Assembly: GCF_030812995.1 (NCBI RefSeq)
Contig: NZ_JAUSTT010000022.1
Span: 1 to 64,000 of the forward strand
Source: Bacillus chungangensis
GTDB lineage: Bacteria > Bacillota > Bacilli > Bacillales > Bacillaceae_C
Reading direction: 5' to 3'
Length of the DNA: 64,000 nt
The notes under the pieces are model-generated. The model did no database searches. It was not told where the DNA came from and was given only the letters and a program-made list of their open reading frames with translations. Below, one piece after another: positions 48,056 to 58,176 of this stretch; the first letter of the stretch is position 1; each line of letters starts with the position of its first letter. The translations under genes and the position numbers were made by a program.

Positions 48056-49083
48056 GATATGCCCATCCCTTCTTTTGGCATGCTCGTATCATAAAGCAAG
48101 CAGGACACTTCATGGCCACTTTCTATTTCAGCAAGTATCGGTGTAATCACAGTGCATTCCGGCATCGCCTTTGGACATCGTGCAGCAAAACGGCAGCCGA
48201 CTGTTGGCATCTCGTTCAGAGAAGGAACAATTCCTTTAATAGACGACAATTCCTTTTTCTCTTCATCCATTTTCGGAATCGCACCTAATAATAAGGAAGT
48301 ATATGGATGTTTCGGATTGTAAAACAGCGTATCTACATCCGCCTTTTCTACCATTTTTCCAGCATACATTACAATTACGTGATCACACATTTCTGCAACA
48401 ATACCTAAATCGTGAGTAATTAAAATAATCGCCATATCATTGGCATCTTGAATTTCTTTTAACAGTTCTAATATTTGGGCTTGTACTGTCACATCTAGTG
48501 CTGTTGTTGGTTCATCGGCAATTAAAAGCTTAGGCTGACAGGCAATCGCGATGGCTATCATAACACGCTGTCTCATTCCGCCTGATAGTTGATGGGGGTA
48601 TTCATCCATCATTTTTTCAGGTCTGGAGATGCCAACACTTTTTAGAAGCTGAATACTTTGGATTCTCGCCTCTTTTTTAGAGATTTTCATATGATTTAAA
48701 AACGCTTCACTCACTTGAAACCCAATAGTGAATACGGGATTTAAAGACGTCATTGGTTCTTGAAAAATCATCGAAATATCCTTCCCGCGTATTCGATTCA
48801 TTTCTTGTTCAGATAGTGTGTCAAGCCGCTTGCCTTCAAAATAAATATGACCGCCAACAATTTTGCTTCCTTGCTTCGGAAGCAGCTTCATGATAGATAA
48901 AGACATCACACTTTTTCCGCATCCTGACTCCCCAACAACTCCTACTACTTCACGGCGTTTGATACTGAGTGAAACGTCATCTACTGCGTTATGATAAGTC
49001 CCATTGATGTCAAAGGCTGTTTTTAAATTGGCTATTTTTAAAATGGCTTCTTCGTGATGAATGTTTGATTTGATCTTCATCAT
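48052..49083 (-). CDS. appD: Oligopeptide transporter ATP-binding protein, AppD/OppD type (operon 2)
   Basis: First gene of operon 2. 343 aa with Walker A GESGCGKS, signature LSGGMRQR, Walker B LLIADEPTTALD, H-loop ITHD and cysteine cluster VGCRFAARCPKAMPEC. GAGGTG lies a few bases before the ATG. A CodY-like box is about 90 bp upstream. Confidence 0.92.
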   Translation of the reverse strand: MMKIKSNIHHEEAILKIANLKTAFDINGTYHNAVDDVSLSIKRREVVGVVGESGCGKSVMSLSIMKLLPKQGSKIVGGHIYFEGKRLDTLSEQEMNRIRGKDISMIFQEPMTSLNPVFTIGFQVSEAFLNHMKISKKEARIQSIQLLKSVGISRPEKMMDEYPHQLSGGMRQRVMIAIAIACQPKLLIADEPTTALDVTVQAQILELLKEIQDANDMAIILITHDLGIVAEMCDHVIVMYAGKMVEKADVDTLFYNPKHPYTSLLLGAIPKMDEEKKELSSIKGIVPSLNEMPTVGCRFAARCPKAMPECTVITPILAEIESGHEVSCLLYDTSMPKEGMGIS

Positions 49084-49174
49084 GACACCTCTATCTTTTT
49101 ATTATGTAGTTAGTGTTTTAAATTCATATTATGTAAGCGTACAATAGATTATTATCTTTATTCATTGGTATTTG

Positions 49175-49189
49175 ATTTTTCTGAAAAAG
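49175..49189. promoter_or_regulatory. CodY-like box between app operon 2 and ykpA
   Basis: ATTTTTCTGAAAAAG matches 12 of 15 consensus positions, including the full TTTTCTGAAAA core. Placed about 90 bp before appD of operon 2 it would allow CodY repression of peptide uptake. Confidence 0.55.
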
Positions 49190-49319
49190 ATCGTCGCAGC
49201 TTTCTTCCTTATTATAGGTATACTTCTAATAGGTAGTATTTTTTCCACCAACAAGGAAAATGGCGGATTGTAGCTCACAAATATATCTTGTTAGCTGCAT
49301 CCATGCTATAATCATTTAG

Positions 49320-50966
<1,647 letters not shown>

Positions 50967-51047
50967 ATTATTGAAAGAAGTAGTCAACATAAGTTGGTTA
51001 CTTCTTTTTTAAACAAAGCTTTGTTGGAAGCATTTATTGATAAGCTT

Positions 51048-51908
51048 TTACGCTTTCAATAAATGCATAACCTTATCTGTTATAGCCGCTAATTTTTCCG
51101 CATTTTTTTTGTACATTTGTTTTGCTTCAGGTACTTCTGTTTGCAATGAAAATAATTCAAGATCAGCTTGTGTTTTTTTCAAGACAGCGAGCAGCAAAGG
51201 TCTGGTCTGTGGAGTAGGGACTTGTATTTGATCGTCATAAATATCTACAGTTAATTCACCAAAGTGGTCTACTTGCCCAATAAAGACATTATCAACCGTA
51301 ACGTTCAACTTTTCCAATTCTGCTTCTAGCCATTGACGATTATAACCACTTTCAGCCAGCGGTTCGTCCATTATTTCACCTTCCATGATCACTGTCTGCG
51401 GCTCTTTTTCAGCTGCGACGGTTATGCCTAGTTGTTTAGGGGTGAGCGGTTGTTTTTCTTTCTTGAGCAGAACGTTTAAATCCCCATTCGCTTCTAAAAT
51501 AGCGAATTCAACATCGGCAACTCGATATGCATCCTTTTTGCGCAGCAGTTCCATTAAGTCATCTACTGTATATTTTTCTTTAGCGAGATTTTCTTCTTGA
51601 ATTTTACCATCTTTAATAATAACCGATGCTTTTCCTTCAATAAAATCGCGGAATTTTTTGTTTTTCATTGTCGCTAAATTTACAAAGAAAGGGATAGCTG
51701 TCCACACAATTAACCCCATTACACCAACATAATAATTACTTTCCAGCCCAGTTGAAATTTCAGCTGCAATACTTCCAATTGTAATGCCAATAACGTATTC
51801 AAATAAGGACAGCTGAGAAAACTGTTTCTTCCCTAACCATTTTGTCAACAGAAATAAAATAATTAATAAGGTGAAAGAGCGAATGATAACTTCTATCCAC
51901 TGTGACAA
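51048..51908 (-). CDS. DUF421 membrane protein with DUF1657-like tail
   Basis: A 286-aa YetF-family protein. Three helices (residues about 7-25, 35-55, 60-80) are followed by the conserved DUF421 cytosolic region (KASVIIKDGKI, DDLMELLRKK, EFAILEANGDL). The last 50 residues (LLAVLKKTQADLELFSLQT, EAKQMYKKNAEKL) match the helical DUF1657 pattern of the two small genes just upstream. The start is TTG 51908 with GGGAGG 10 nt upstream. In Bacillus the DUF421 and DUF1657 families recur with spoVAC-spoVAD-spoVAE genes of mobile spore heat-resistance operons; here the spoVA genes are absent. Confidence 0.8.
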   Translation of the reverse strand: MSQWIEVIIRSFTLLIILFLLTKWLGKKQFSQLSLFEYVIGITIGSIAAEISTGLESNYYVGVMGLIVWTAIPFFVNLATMKNKKFRDFIEGKASVIIKDGKIQEENLAKEKYTVDDLMELLRKKDAYRVADVEFAILEANGDLNVLLKKEKQPLTPKQLGITVAAEKEPQTVIMEGEIMDEPLAESGYNRQWLEAELEKLNVTVDNVFIGQVDHFGELTVDIYDDQIQVPTPQTRPLLLAVLKKTQADLELFSLQTEVPEAKQMYKKNAEKLAAITDKVMHLLKA

Positions 51909-51991
51909 TATTGGTAAACCTCCCTTTTACATTTTAACGTAATGTTCAATAAGCTATTGCTAAAGATCAACATTTTTAGAATTCCATCTTT

Positions 51992-52195
51992 CTAAGGCTG
52001 ATATTGTCGTTCTTCCCGCTCTAATGTCATTAATCTTTTTCGAATATCCTCAATGATTTCATCCATCTCGATCATAGATTCATGAAAAAGACGCTGCTCA
52101 TTGTCTACTGTTGTTTTTAAAGCTAATTCACTAAAGCTGGCTTGTATGCTTTTCAAATTTGCATAAGACGTTTTTACGTTGGAATATACTGTCAC
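51992..52195 (-). CDS. DUF1657 small helical protein (second copy)
   Basis: A 67-aa protein, start GTG 52195 (TVYSNVKTSYANLKSIQASF) chosen because GGAGG is 8 nt upstream; the frame opens at 52216 without a site. Helical, no Cys, C-terminal Glu/Arg-rich tail (EREERQYQP). It is 84 bp before the DUF421 gene in the same direction and similar to the copy at 52299 (ANLKSIQASFSELAL versus ANLESFALATD region), so it arose by duplication. Function unknown; spore association is inferred from family context. Confidence 0.7.
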   Translation of the reverse strand: MTVYSNVKTSYANLKSIQASFSELALKTTVDNEQRLFHESMIEMDEIIEDIRKRLMTLEREERQYQP

Positions 52196-52298
52196 TTTCA
52201 AATCCTCCATTAACAATATACTTCAAATCTCAGCTTCTACAGTAAAGCTTTATTAAAAGCTAGGATGACCCATTACAATGAGCCATCCACCATAGTTG

Positions 52299-52505
52299 CT
52301 ACTGCTCTCGATATTGGGGTTCTTCTTCTTCTACTTGATGTAAACGTGGTAAAATCGAATCAATAACTAGCTGCGTTTGTTCAGCAGCATTTCGGTACAA
52401 CTGCTTTGCTTGTTGGTTATCTGTAGCTAAGGCAAAACTTTCTAAGTTAGCTTGTGCACTTTTTAACCCTGAAATCGTTTGTCTTATATCGTTAATAACA
52501 GTCAT
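52299..52505 (-). CDS. DUF1657 small helical protein (first copy)
   Basis: A 68-aa protein beginning MTVINDIRQTISGLKSAQ, the usual DUF1657 N-terminus, with QAKQLYRNAAEQ in the middle and an acidic tail EEEEPQYREQ. GAGGG lies about 6 nt before the ATG. First gene of a three-gene cluster DUF1657-DUF1657-DUF421. No SigG or SigF promoter could be assigned with confidence. Confidence 0.78.
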   Translation of the reverse strand: MTVINDIRQTISGLKSAQANLESFALATDNQQAKQLYRNAAEQTQLVIDSILPRLHQVEEEEPQYREQ

Positions 52506-52861
52506 ACTTTTTCCCTCTCTTTCGTTTCTTTAGAAAATCATCTGCTCATGACTTCATTTTATTTTGTGATAGCAATGTGTTAATTATCGATTGAAATGTT
52601 TTCCATCTTTGATATTACCGTATTTAAAATACTGGCATTCTCTGTCAGCTGTCTGTTTTATAAAGGATCATTATTTCTTAATGGCTTTACGTTCATATTG
52701 GAGATAGTCATCGTTCCATATTTCGGCTATACTAATATTTAGGATTTCGAAATAATTATATAGAGGTTGTTCAAAAGGGATATGGGAAAAATGAGAATTT
52801 CATATCATCATTCTTAAATTTCTTTACTCTTTCATTTGAACATCAAGAAAGGAGATTTTGG
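52506..52861. other. 356-bp divergent spacer before pepF
   Basis: No gene seen. It must hold the promoters of the DUF1657 cluster and pepF. The short palindrome GTATTTAAAATAC (about 52619-52631) is the only clear symmetry. Confidence 0.4.
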
Positions 52862-54676
52862 ATGAAAAACCAAACTGAAAAACGATTCACACGGGCAGAA
52901 GTACCGGAACATTTAACATGGGATCTCCGTGACTTATTTGCCACAAAAAAGGATTGGGAAATGGAATGGAAAGCTATTCAGGAAGATTTACCGATAGTTA
53001 CGAAGTTTAAAGGCAAGTTAGGAGAGCAGGCAAAAAATCTTTTAGATTGCTTAAAAGCAGCAGATGCGTTAGAACAGCGCATGATTCATGTGGCAACTTA
53101 TGCCAATTTACAGCTATCCGGAGATGGAACCGATCCCGGAAATCAAAGCGACGCCGCCAAGGCAGCTGCATTGCTCTCTAAAGTAAGAGCAGCCCTCGCT
53201 TTTATTGATACCGAGATTCTCTCCTTATCTGAAGAGACCATAAAAAAGTACATAAAAGAAGAGAGCGAATTATCTGTTTATCAAAATCTTATAGATGATT
53301 TGCTTGAAAAGAAAGCCCATATGCTTTCAGCCGAAACAGAAGAAGCACTTGCATCCTTAGGTGAAGTGATGGGTGCACCATATATGATTTATCAACGAAG
53401 CAAAGCATCAGACATGCAATTTGCATCAATTACAGATGAAAGCGGAAATGAACTTCCGATGTCATTTGCTTTATTTGAGGATCGCTATGAACTTTCAAGC
53501 AATACAACAGAACGCCGTCATGCATATGATTCCTTTATTGCAACTTTAAAACAGTATCAGCATACTTTCTCAGCCGCATATGCTACTGAAGTAACAAAAC
53601 AAGTAAAGCTTTCCCGCCTTCGTCAATACAGCTCTGTGACTGATATGCTGCTTAAACCGCAGCATGTAACGAAGGAAATGTATGAAAATCAATTAGATGT
53701 GATTCAAACGGAGCTTGCTCCCCACATGCGCCGCTATGCACAATTGAAAAAACGTCAATTAGGAATCGATCGCATGAAATTTTGTGATTTAAAAGCTCCA
53801 CTTGACCCTGAGTTTAACCCAGCTACCACTTATGAAGAAGCTTCTGAAACGATCATGGATGCATTGCAAATCATGGGGACAGAATACAGTAATATGGTAA
53901 AAAAGGCTTTAACAGAACGTTGGGTTGACTTAGCCGATAATATTGGGAAAGCTACTGGCGCATTTTGTTCTAGTCCATACGGTGCTCATCCTTATATATT
54001 AATTACATGGACAAATACGATGCGCAGTGCCTTTGTGCTTGCACATGAAATTGGCCATGCGGGACATTTTTATTTAGCAGGAAAACATCAATCAAGGGTA
54101 AATACCCGTCCATCTACTTATTTCATTGAAGCACCATCGACTATGAATGAACTGCTGCTTGGCAATTATTTATTATCGAAGACGAAAGATGTGCGTATGA
54201 AACGTTGGGTTATCTTACAGCAGCTCGGTACTTATTATCATAATTTTGTTACACACTTATTAGAAGGAGCGTTCCAACGCCGTGTCTATGACCTTGCAGA
54301 GCAAGGATTGCCGATTACAGCTTCCCTTCTTTGTGAGCAAAAAGCTCGTGTGCTTTCCGATTTCTGGGGTGATACGGTTGAAATTGATGAGGGTGCCAGT
54401 TTAACGTGGATGCGACAGCCTCATTATTATATGGGTCTATATCCGTACACATATTCTGCTGGTCTTACTGTTTCAACTGCCGCAGCACAGATGATTTTCA
54501 AAGAAGGCCAGCCTGCTGTCGATCGTTGGCTTGATGTCCTAAAATCTGGAGGAACATTGAAACCACTTGAGCTGATTAGAAAAGCAGGGGTTGATATGTC
54601 AAATCCAAATGCTATTAAAGAAGCAGTAGCTTATGTAGGTACACTTGTTGATGAACTAGAAAAGAGCTACGAGTAA
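52862..54676 (+). CDS. pepF: Oligoendopeptidase F
   Basis: A 604-aa cytosolic M3B zinc peptidase that cuts imported oligopeptides. The zinc site is LAHEIGHAGHF (HExxH, residues about 393-403) with the third ligand Glu in FIEAPSTMNE about 30 residues on. The N-terminal M3 domain includes LTWDLRDLF. AAAGGAG lies 7 nt before the ATG. Its position close to two peptide uptake operons suggests a shared role in peptide use. Terminator at 54749. Confidence 0.94.
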   Translation: MKNQTEKRFTRAEVPEHLTWDLRDLFATKKDWEMEWKAIQEDLPIVTKFKGKLGEQAKNLLDCLKAADALEQRMIHVATYANLQLSGDGTDPGNQSDAAKAAALLSKVRAALAFIDTEILSLSEETIKKYIKEESELSVYQNLIDDLLEKKAHMLSAETEEALASLGEVMGAPYMIYQRSKASDMQFASITDESGNELPMSFALFEDRYELSSNTTERRHAYDSFIATLKQYQHTFSAAYATEVTKQVKLSRLRQYSSVTDMLLKPQHVTKEMYENQLDVIQTELAPHMRRYAQLKKRQLGIDRMKFCDLKAPLDPEFNPATTYEEASETIMDALQIMGTEYSNMVKKALTERWVDLADNIGKATGAFCSSPYGAHPYILITWTNTMRSAFVLAHEIGHAGHFYLAGKHQSRVNTRPSTYFIEAPSTMNELLLGNYLLSKTKDVRMKRWVILQQLGTYYHNFVTHLLEGAFQRRVYDLAEQGLPITASLLCEQKARVLSDFWGDTVEIDEGASLTWMRQPHYYMGLYPYTYSAGLTVSTAAAQMIFKEGQPAVDRWLDVLKSGGTLKPLELIRKAGVDMSNPNAIKEAVAYVGTLVDELEKSYE

Positions 54677-54748
54677 GCATGTGAAGTAATGCTTTAATAT
54701 GTAAAGGCGTAAGCCCTTCATCCTTCAAGCGTTAAAGTAAATTTTAAG

Positions 54749-54788
54749 GCTGAACGAAGTATTTTATCTTCGTTCAGCTTTTATTTTT
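54749..54788 (+). terminator. Terminator of pepF
   Basis: GCTGAACGAAG and CTTCGTTCAGC form a perfect 11-bp stem, then TTTTATTTTTT. Confidence 0.92.
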
Positions 54789-54828
54789 TAAAAAATAGGA
54801 ATCAAAGTACTTCTCAATAAAATTTACT

Positions 54829-54866
54829 TTGACAGATAGAGTAATTTACGATAATATTACTCTATC
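54829..54866 (+). promoter_or_regulatory. SigA promoter with overlapping PadR-type operator
   Basis: Consensus -35 TTGACA (54829-54834), 17-bp spacer, -10 TAATAT (54852-54857). The perfect inverted repeat GATAGAGTAA (54835-54844) / TTACTCTATC (54857-54866) spans the spacer and the last base of the -10. The half site recurs in TGTAGAGTA (54869-54877). Binding here would block polymerase, so autorepression of the padR operon is likely. Confidence 0.8.
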
Positions 54867-54900
54867 ATGTAGAGTATTAATCGGACAAGGAAGGAGAATT

Positions 54901-55227
54901 ATGATTAGAAGCGATTTGATTCGTGGACATTTGGATTCCATTATATTACGGTTGATTTTTGAGAAAGATCAATATGGCTACGAAATATCAAAAGAAATTA
55001 GTTCAAGAACAAACGATCGATTTCAAATTAAGGAAGCAACTCTATACGCGGTTTTTCAACGACTAGAAAGAAAAGAATTAATTGAATCTTATGTTGGCAG
55101 TGTATCACACGGCGGAAAACGAAAATATTACAGAATCACCACTTTAGGAAAAGCTTATTTAAAAGAAATGGTAGAAGAATGGAAGGAAATAAAAGAAATC
55201 ATCGATTTGTTTATGGAGGGATTATAA
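54901..55227 (+). CDS. PadR-family transcriptional regulator
   Basis: A 108-aa winged-helix regulator: LRLIFEKDQYGYEISKEI in helices 1-2, IKEATLYAVFQRLERKELI in the recognition region, and wing YVGSVSHGGKRKYYRIT. The C-terminal helix (EMVEEWKEIKEIID) mediates dimers. AAGGAG is 7 nt before ATG 54901; the frame extends upstream into its own promoter. Its stop overlaps the next start (TAATG). It is probably the repressor of this operon. Confidence 0.88.
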   Translation: MIRSDLIRGHLDSIILRLIFEKDQYGYEISKEISSRTNDRFQIKEATLYAVFQRLERKELIESYVGSVSHGGKRKYYRITTLGKAYLKEMVEEWKEIKEIIDLFMEGL

Positions 55228-55625
55228 TGAATAGATTGAAAAATCATGTAGATTATTTGTTTAAGGATATTCCAGACAGCGAACAAGTTAATACAATAAA
55301 GCAGGAAATTTTTCAAAACCTTGAAGAAAAAGTCTGGGACTTAATCTCACAGGGAAAAGAAGAAGAAGACGCAATAAATAAAGCAATTGTTGATTTCGGC
55401 GATATTGAAGAAATAAAAAATGAATTAGGGATAAAGAAGCCAATTAAAAAAAGAGCACCTAAATTAGATTTAGACTTTTCTATTTGGGGAAGTATGCTAA
55501 TCATTGGATTATTTATGTTTATGAATTTCTATTATACCCCGAAAACGATTTGGTTTGTCTATCCTACATTTGTTGTTTTATGGTGGCCTCTTGCTTTGTT
55601 TTTTAGATTTCTGCGTTCTAAATAA
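55227..55625 (+). CDS. HAAS/DUF1700-like domain protein with two transmembrane helices
   Basis: A 132-aa protein. Residues about 1-75 form the helical HAAS-type signalling domain often paired with PadR regulators (VDYLFKDIPDSEQVNTIKQEI, DAINKAIVDFGD). Residues about 85-128 form two helices with the module FMFMNFYYTPKTIWFVYPTF, VVLWWPL. The same module recurs four times in the next gene. GGAGGG precedes the ATG, which overlaps the padR stop by one base. A role in sensing or membrane anchoring is inferred. Confidence 0.75.
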   Translation: MNRLKNHVDYLFKDIPDSEQVNTIKQEIFQNLEEKVWDLISQGKEEEDAINKAIVDFGDIEEIKNELGIKKPIKKRAPKLDLDFSIWGSMLIIGLFMFMNFYYTPKTIWFVYPTFVVLWWPLALFFRFLRSK

Positions 55626-55642
55626 AAGGGGGATTTGTGAAA

Positions 55643-56308
55643 ATGAAATATGAGGTCGGCTTTTCTTATGCAGCAAGTATTTTAATCATCTTGTTTTTAA
55701 TGATTACTAATTACTTAACAACTCCAAGTCATCTTTGGTTCATTTATCCAGCTTTTTTTCTTTTACTATGGCCAATAGGACTGCATAGCAAAAGGCAAGG
55801 GAAATATAAACAATATTCTTTTATTAGCAGCATGTTGATTATTGCTTTTTTTATCACTATTAATTATGTTGATTCGCCAGGCCATCCATGGTTTTTATAT
55901 GCTTCTTTTCCAGTTATTTGGTGGCCAATTCTTGTTTCTTTAGAGGAACGCAGAAATACAATGACAGCAGCATTCATTGGATGCATCAGCACCATCCTCT
56001 ACTATTCGGTTCTTAATGCTCTCGTTTCCCCGCAATACCCATGGGCTATTTATCCATCGTTTCTAGTTTTGTGGTGGCCGCTTGCTGTATACTATGCTAA
56101 TAAAAATAAACATTTTGAATTTTCGTTATCTGGAAGTTCATTAATCATTCTATTTTTCATTATTGTGAACGTTGTTTCTACACCAAATACAATTTGGGCT
56201 GTTTATCCGATTTTTGTCGTCCTTTGGTGGCCATTAAGCATTTATTATTTTATACATAAAAGAAGACAATATCATATGGGAAAAGGTAGACTTAATGACA
56301 TAAAGTAA
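55643..56308 (+). CDS. Eight-helix membrane protein made of four WWPL repeats
   Basis: A 221-aa protein composed of four tandem units of about 50 residues. Each has a hydrophobic helix containing I(I/L)xxFxxxN, a turn with (T/S)PxxxW, YPxF and a second helix ending (L)WWP. Examples: TPSHLWFIYPAF..LLLWP, SPGHPWFLYASFPVIWWP, SPQYPWAIYPSFLVLWWP, TPNTIWAVYPIFVVLWWP. No catalytic or transporter motif is recognised. The start ATG 55643 lies 10 nt after GGGGG; a GTG two codons earlier is possible. Cotranscribed with padR and the HAAS gene. Confidence 0.72.
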   Translation: MKYEVGFSYAASILIILFLMITNYLTTPSHLWFIYPAFFLLLWPIGLHSKRQGKYKQYSFISSMLIIAFFITINYVDSPGHPWFLYASFPVIWWPILVSLEERRNTMTAAFIGCISTILYYSVLNALVSPQYPWAIYPSFLVLWWPLAVYYANKNKHFEFSLSGSSLIILFFIIVNVVSTPNTIWAVYPIFVVLWWPLSIYYFIHKRRQYHMGKGRLNDIK

Positions 56309-56443
56309 TCATTGAGTCTTCTTATTACTTGCTATGGATTTACTTCTTCATGTACGAAAAACACCTCTTTACAAACCCTAGCTTTTTTTTCGTTCCAATT
56401 TACGTTATAATGTCTTGATGATGCAAATATGAGGTGAAAGCAA

Positions 56444-56947
56444 TTGAATAAGCGAACAGAAATGGCTATGGGTGAAACACTTGCTATCAAAACAAGCCAT
56501 GTTTTCCCGCCAGATACGAATCATCACGGAACACTTTACGGTGGAAAGTTAATGGCTGATATTGATGACATTGCCTCGATTTCCGCGACAAAATTTGCTC
56601 GCTCCTCTGTTGTTACAGCCTCTACTGATTCTGTTGATTTCATAAAGCCTATTCGAGTTGGGGATGCTGTTACACTCGAAGCTAAGGTAACTTGGGCTGG
56701 GAGAAGTTCGATGGAAGTATTCGTCAAAGTAACATCTGAACATTTATTAACAGGAGAAAGATCTATTGCTGCACTTTCCTTTCTTACCTTTGTCGCACTA
56801 GGTCCTGATGGAAGACCAACTCCTGTACCTAATATTGTTCCACAATCAGAAGAAGAGCGCTGGTTGAACAAAACGGCTGTCAGAAGAGCAGAGCATCGAA
56901 AAAGACGAAAAAAAGAAAGCGAAGAGCTCGCACAATATTTTAAGTAA
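56444..56947 (+). CDS. ykhA: Acyl-CoA thioesterase, hotdog fold (YkhA-like)
   Basis: A 167-aa hotdog-fold enzyme that hydrolyses acyl-CoA. Typical motifs are PPDTNHHGTLYGGKLMADID (split around NHHGT and GGKLM), catalytic Asp in this helix region, and VDFIKPIRVGD. A Lys/Arg-rich C-terminal tail follows. The start is TTG with GAGGTG 7 nt upstream. The gene is single. Confidence 0.9.
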   Translation: MNKRTEMAMGETLAIKTSHVFPPDTNHHGTLYGGKLMADIDDIASISATKFARSSVVTASTDSVDFIKPIRVGDAVTLEAKVTWAGRSSMEVFVKVTSEHLLTGERSIAALSFLTFVALGPDGRPTPVPNIVPQSEEERWLNKTAVRRAEHRKRRKKESEELAQYFK

Positions 56948-56992
56948 TTTTCAGCCAGCCTTTCTAGTAAAAATACCGTGAATGATAGTCAT

Positions 56993-57025
56993 GCTATCAG
57001 TGGAAGTTTTGCTCCCACTGATAGC
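56993..57025. repeat. Hairpin resembling the left end of the dispersed repeat; also a likely terminator
   Basis: GCTATCAGTGG pairs perfectly with CCACTGATAGC around an 11-nt loop. The ATCAGTGG/CCACTGAT arms are those of the left-end hairpin at 44986. It lies between convergent ykhA and the DnaA-like gene and may terminate both; no T-run is seen. Confidence 0.55.
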
Positions 57026-57070
57026 TAGTTCTGGTAGAATAACAATCCTTTTAACATCACTAAATAGGCT

Positions 57071-58039
57071 TTACTTTATTTTCCCATATATTTTTTCTAG
57101 CCAAACATTTGTCATTTTTTGCTGTTCTATTAATTCTTCTAATAAAACGGAAAGCGTATGTTCATTATTTGAATGTTTAAACAAATTTTCCAACGCAGAC
57201 TGCATCTGATTAGCGTCTTTCACCTCCCCCACGCCAGACTCTATCATATCGTCTTTCATTTTTTCCGCTGCAGAATGAATAATCAATCCCCAGCCAAATC
57301 GTTCAACTATTCTTTTCTTTAAGCCAATAATATGCCCTGGGTGTTTTTCAAACGTAAACACCATCTGTTTTTGGTGCATATACAAGTAGTCAATGATATT
57401 TATCAGTACTTCCTGCGCCTCTTGATTGCCAGCAAGAACATCCAGATCATCCATCATGAATAGATCTGCTTTTTGAAGCTGATGCTTAAAATCAGACAAT
57501 TTATTTGTCCGCCTCGCTTGCTCCAACTGGTTGACAAAATGATCTGCATTTAAATAGACAATTTTTCCTTGGTGGTTATCGACAACTTCATTTGCTATTG
57601 CATGAAGCAAATGAGTTTTGCCTGTGCCAACAGGACCATAAACGTTTAATGGATTATAAGCGTCTCCTGGGCTGATAGCCACTGCCAATGCTCCAGCGTG
57701 CGCAAATTCATTGCTATGATTAATATGAAAGTTATCAAATGTATAAGCATTAAGAATTGGAAAAATCAAATCATCAAATTCTGTCTTAGAAGTGTTCTTT
57801 TCAATTGAAAGTCTATATTGTTTTCTAGTAACTTCATAAAGCGCCTCTGTCAGCAGCGGCAAAACAGCTGCTGAAAGCTTATCTTCGCAACCACTTTCCA
57901 TTTGAAGCACCACATGATGACTCCTTGTATCCATACCTACTAATACTGCTTTATCTAGCCATTCATACAGTTCGGGTTCCTCAACCTTATCTTTTGCAAA
58001 TTGCAGCACTCTTTCCCAAATTAAAGTTGTATCTGTCAT
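57071..58039 (-). CDS. DnaA paralogue lacking the DNA-binding domain
   Basis: A 322-aa DnaA/Hda-related AAA+ protein. Residues about 1-80 resemble DnaA domain I (IWERVLQFAKDKVEEPELYEWL). Residues about 99-265 match domain III: YTFDNF, FAHAGALAVA, Walker A GPVGTGKT (135-142), Walker B LFMMDDLD (193-200), and Arg247 in RFGWGL at the arginine-finger position. The sensor 1 region differs (FTFEKHP instead of SSDRPP). After residue 270 the sensor 2 lid and the whole domain IV helix-turn-helix are missing; instead a short charged helical tail ends at 322. It therefore cannot bind DnaA boxes by itself but could join DnaA filaments or act like Hda. No clear ribosome binding site precedes the ATG, and an in-frame stop lies 5 codons upstream of it. 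Confidence 0.8.
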   Translation of the reverse strand: MTDTTLIWERVLQFAKDKVEEPELYEWLDKAVLVGMDTRSHHVVLQMESGCEDKLSAAVLPLLTEALYEVTRKQYRLSIEKNTSKTEFDDLIFPILNAYTFDNFHINHSNEFAHAGALAVAISPGDAYNPLNVYGPVGTGKTHLLHAIANEVVDNHQGKIVYLNADHFVNQLEQARRTNKLSDFKHQLQKADLFMMDDLDVLAGNQEAQEVLINIIDYLYMHQKQMVFTFEKHPGHIIGLKKRIVERFGWGLIIHSAAEKMKDDMIESGVGEVKDANQMQSALENLFKHSNNEHTLSVLLEELIEQQKMTNVWLEKIYGKIK

Positions 58040-58176
58040 ATTCGCTGCTGCTGCTAATCATTTATCTTGCTCTTTTTAATATTATCGATCATGAGCAATC
58101 ATTTAGCGGCAGCTGTCCCTCCATTCTTTTTAAATACTTGTTGCAATACTTATATAGTCAATTTCTTCTTTAACAT

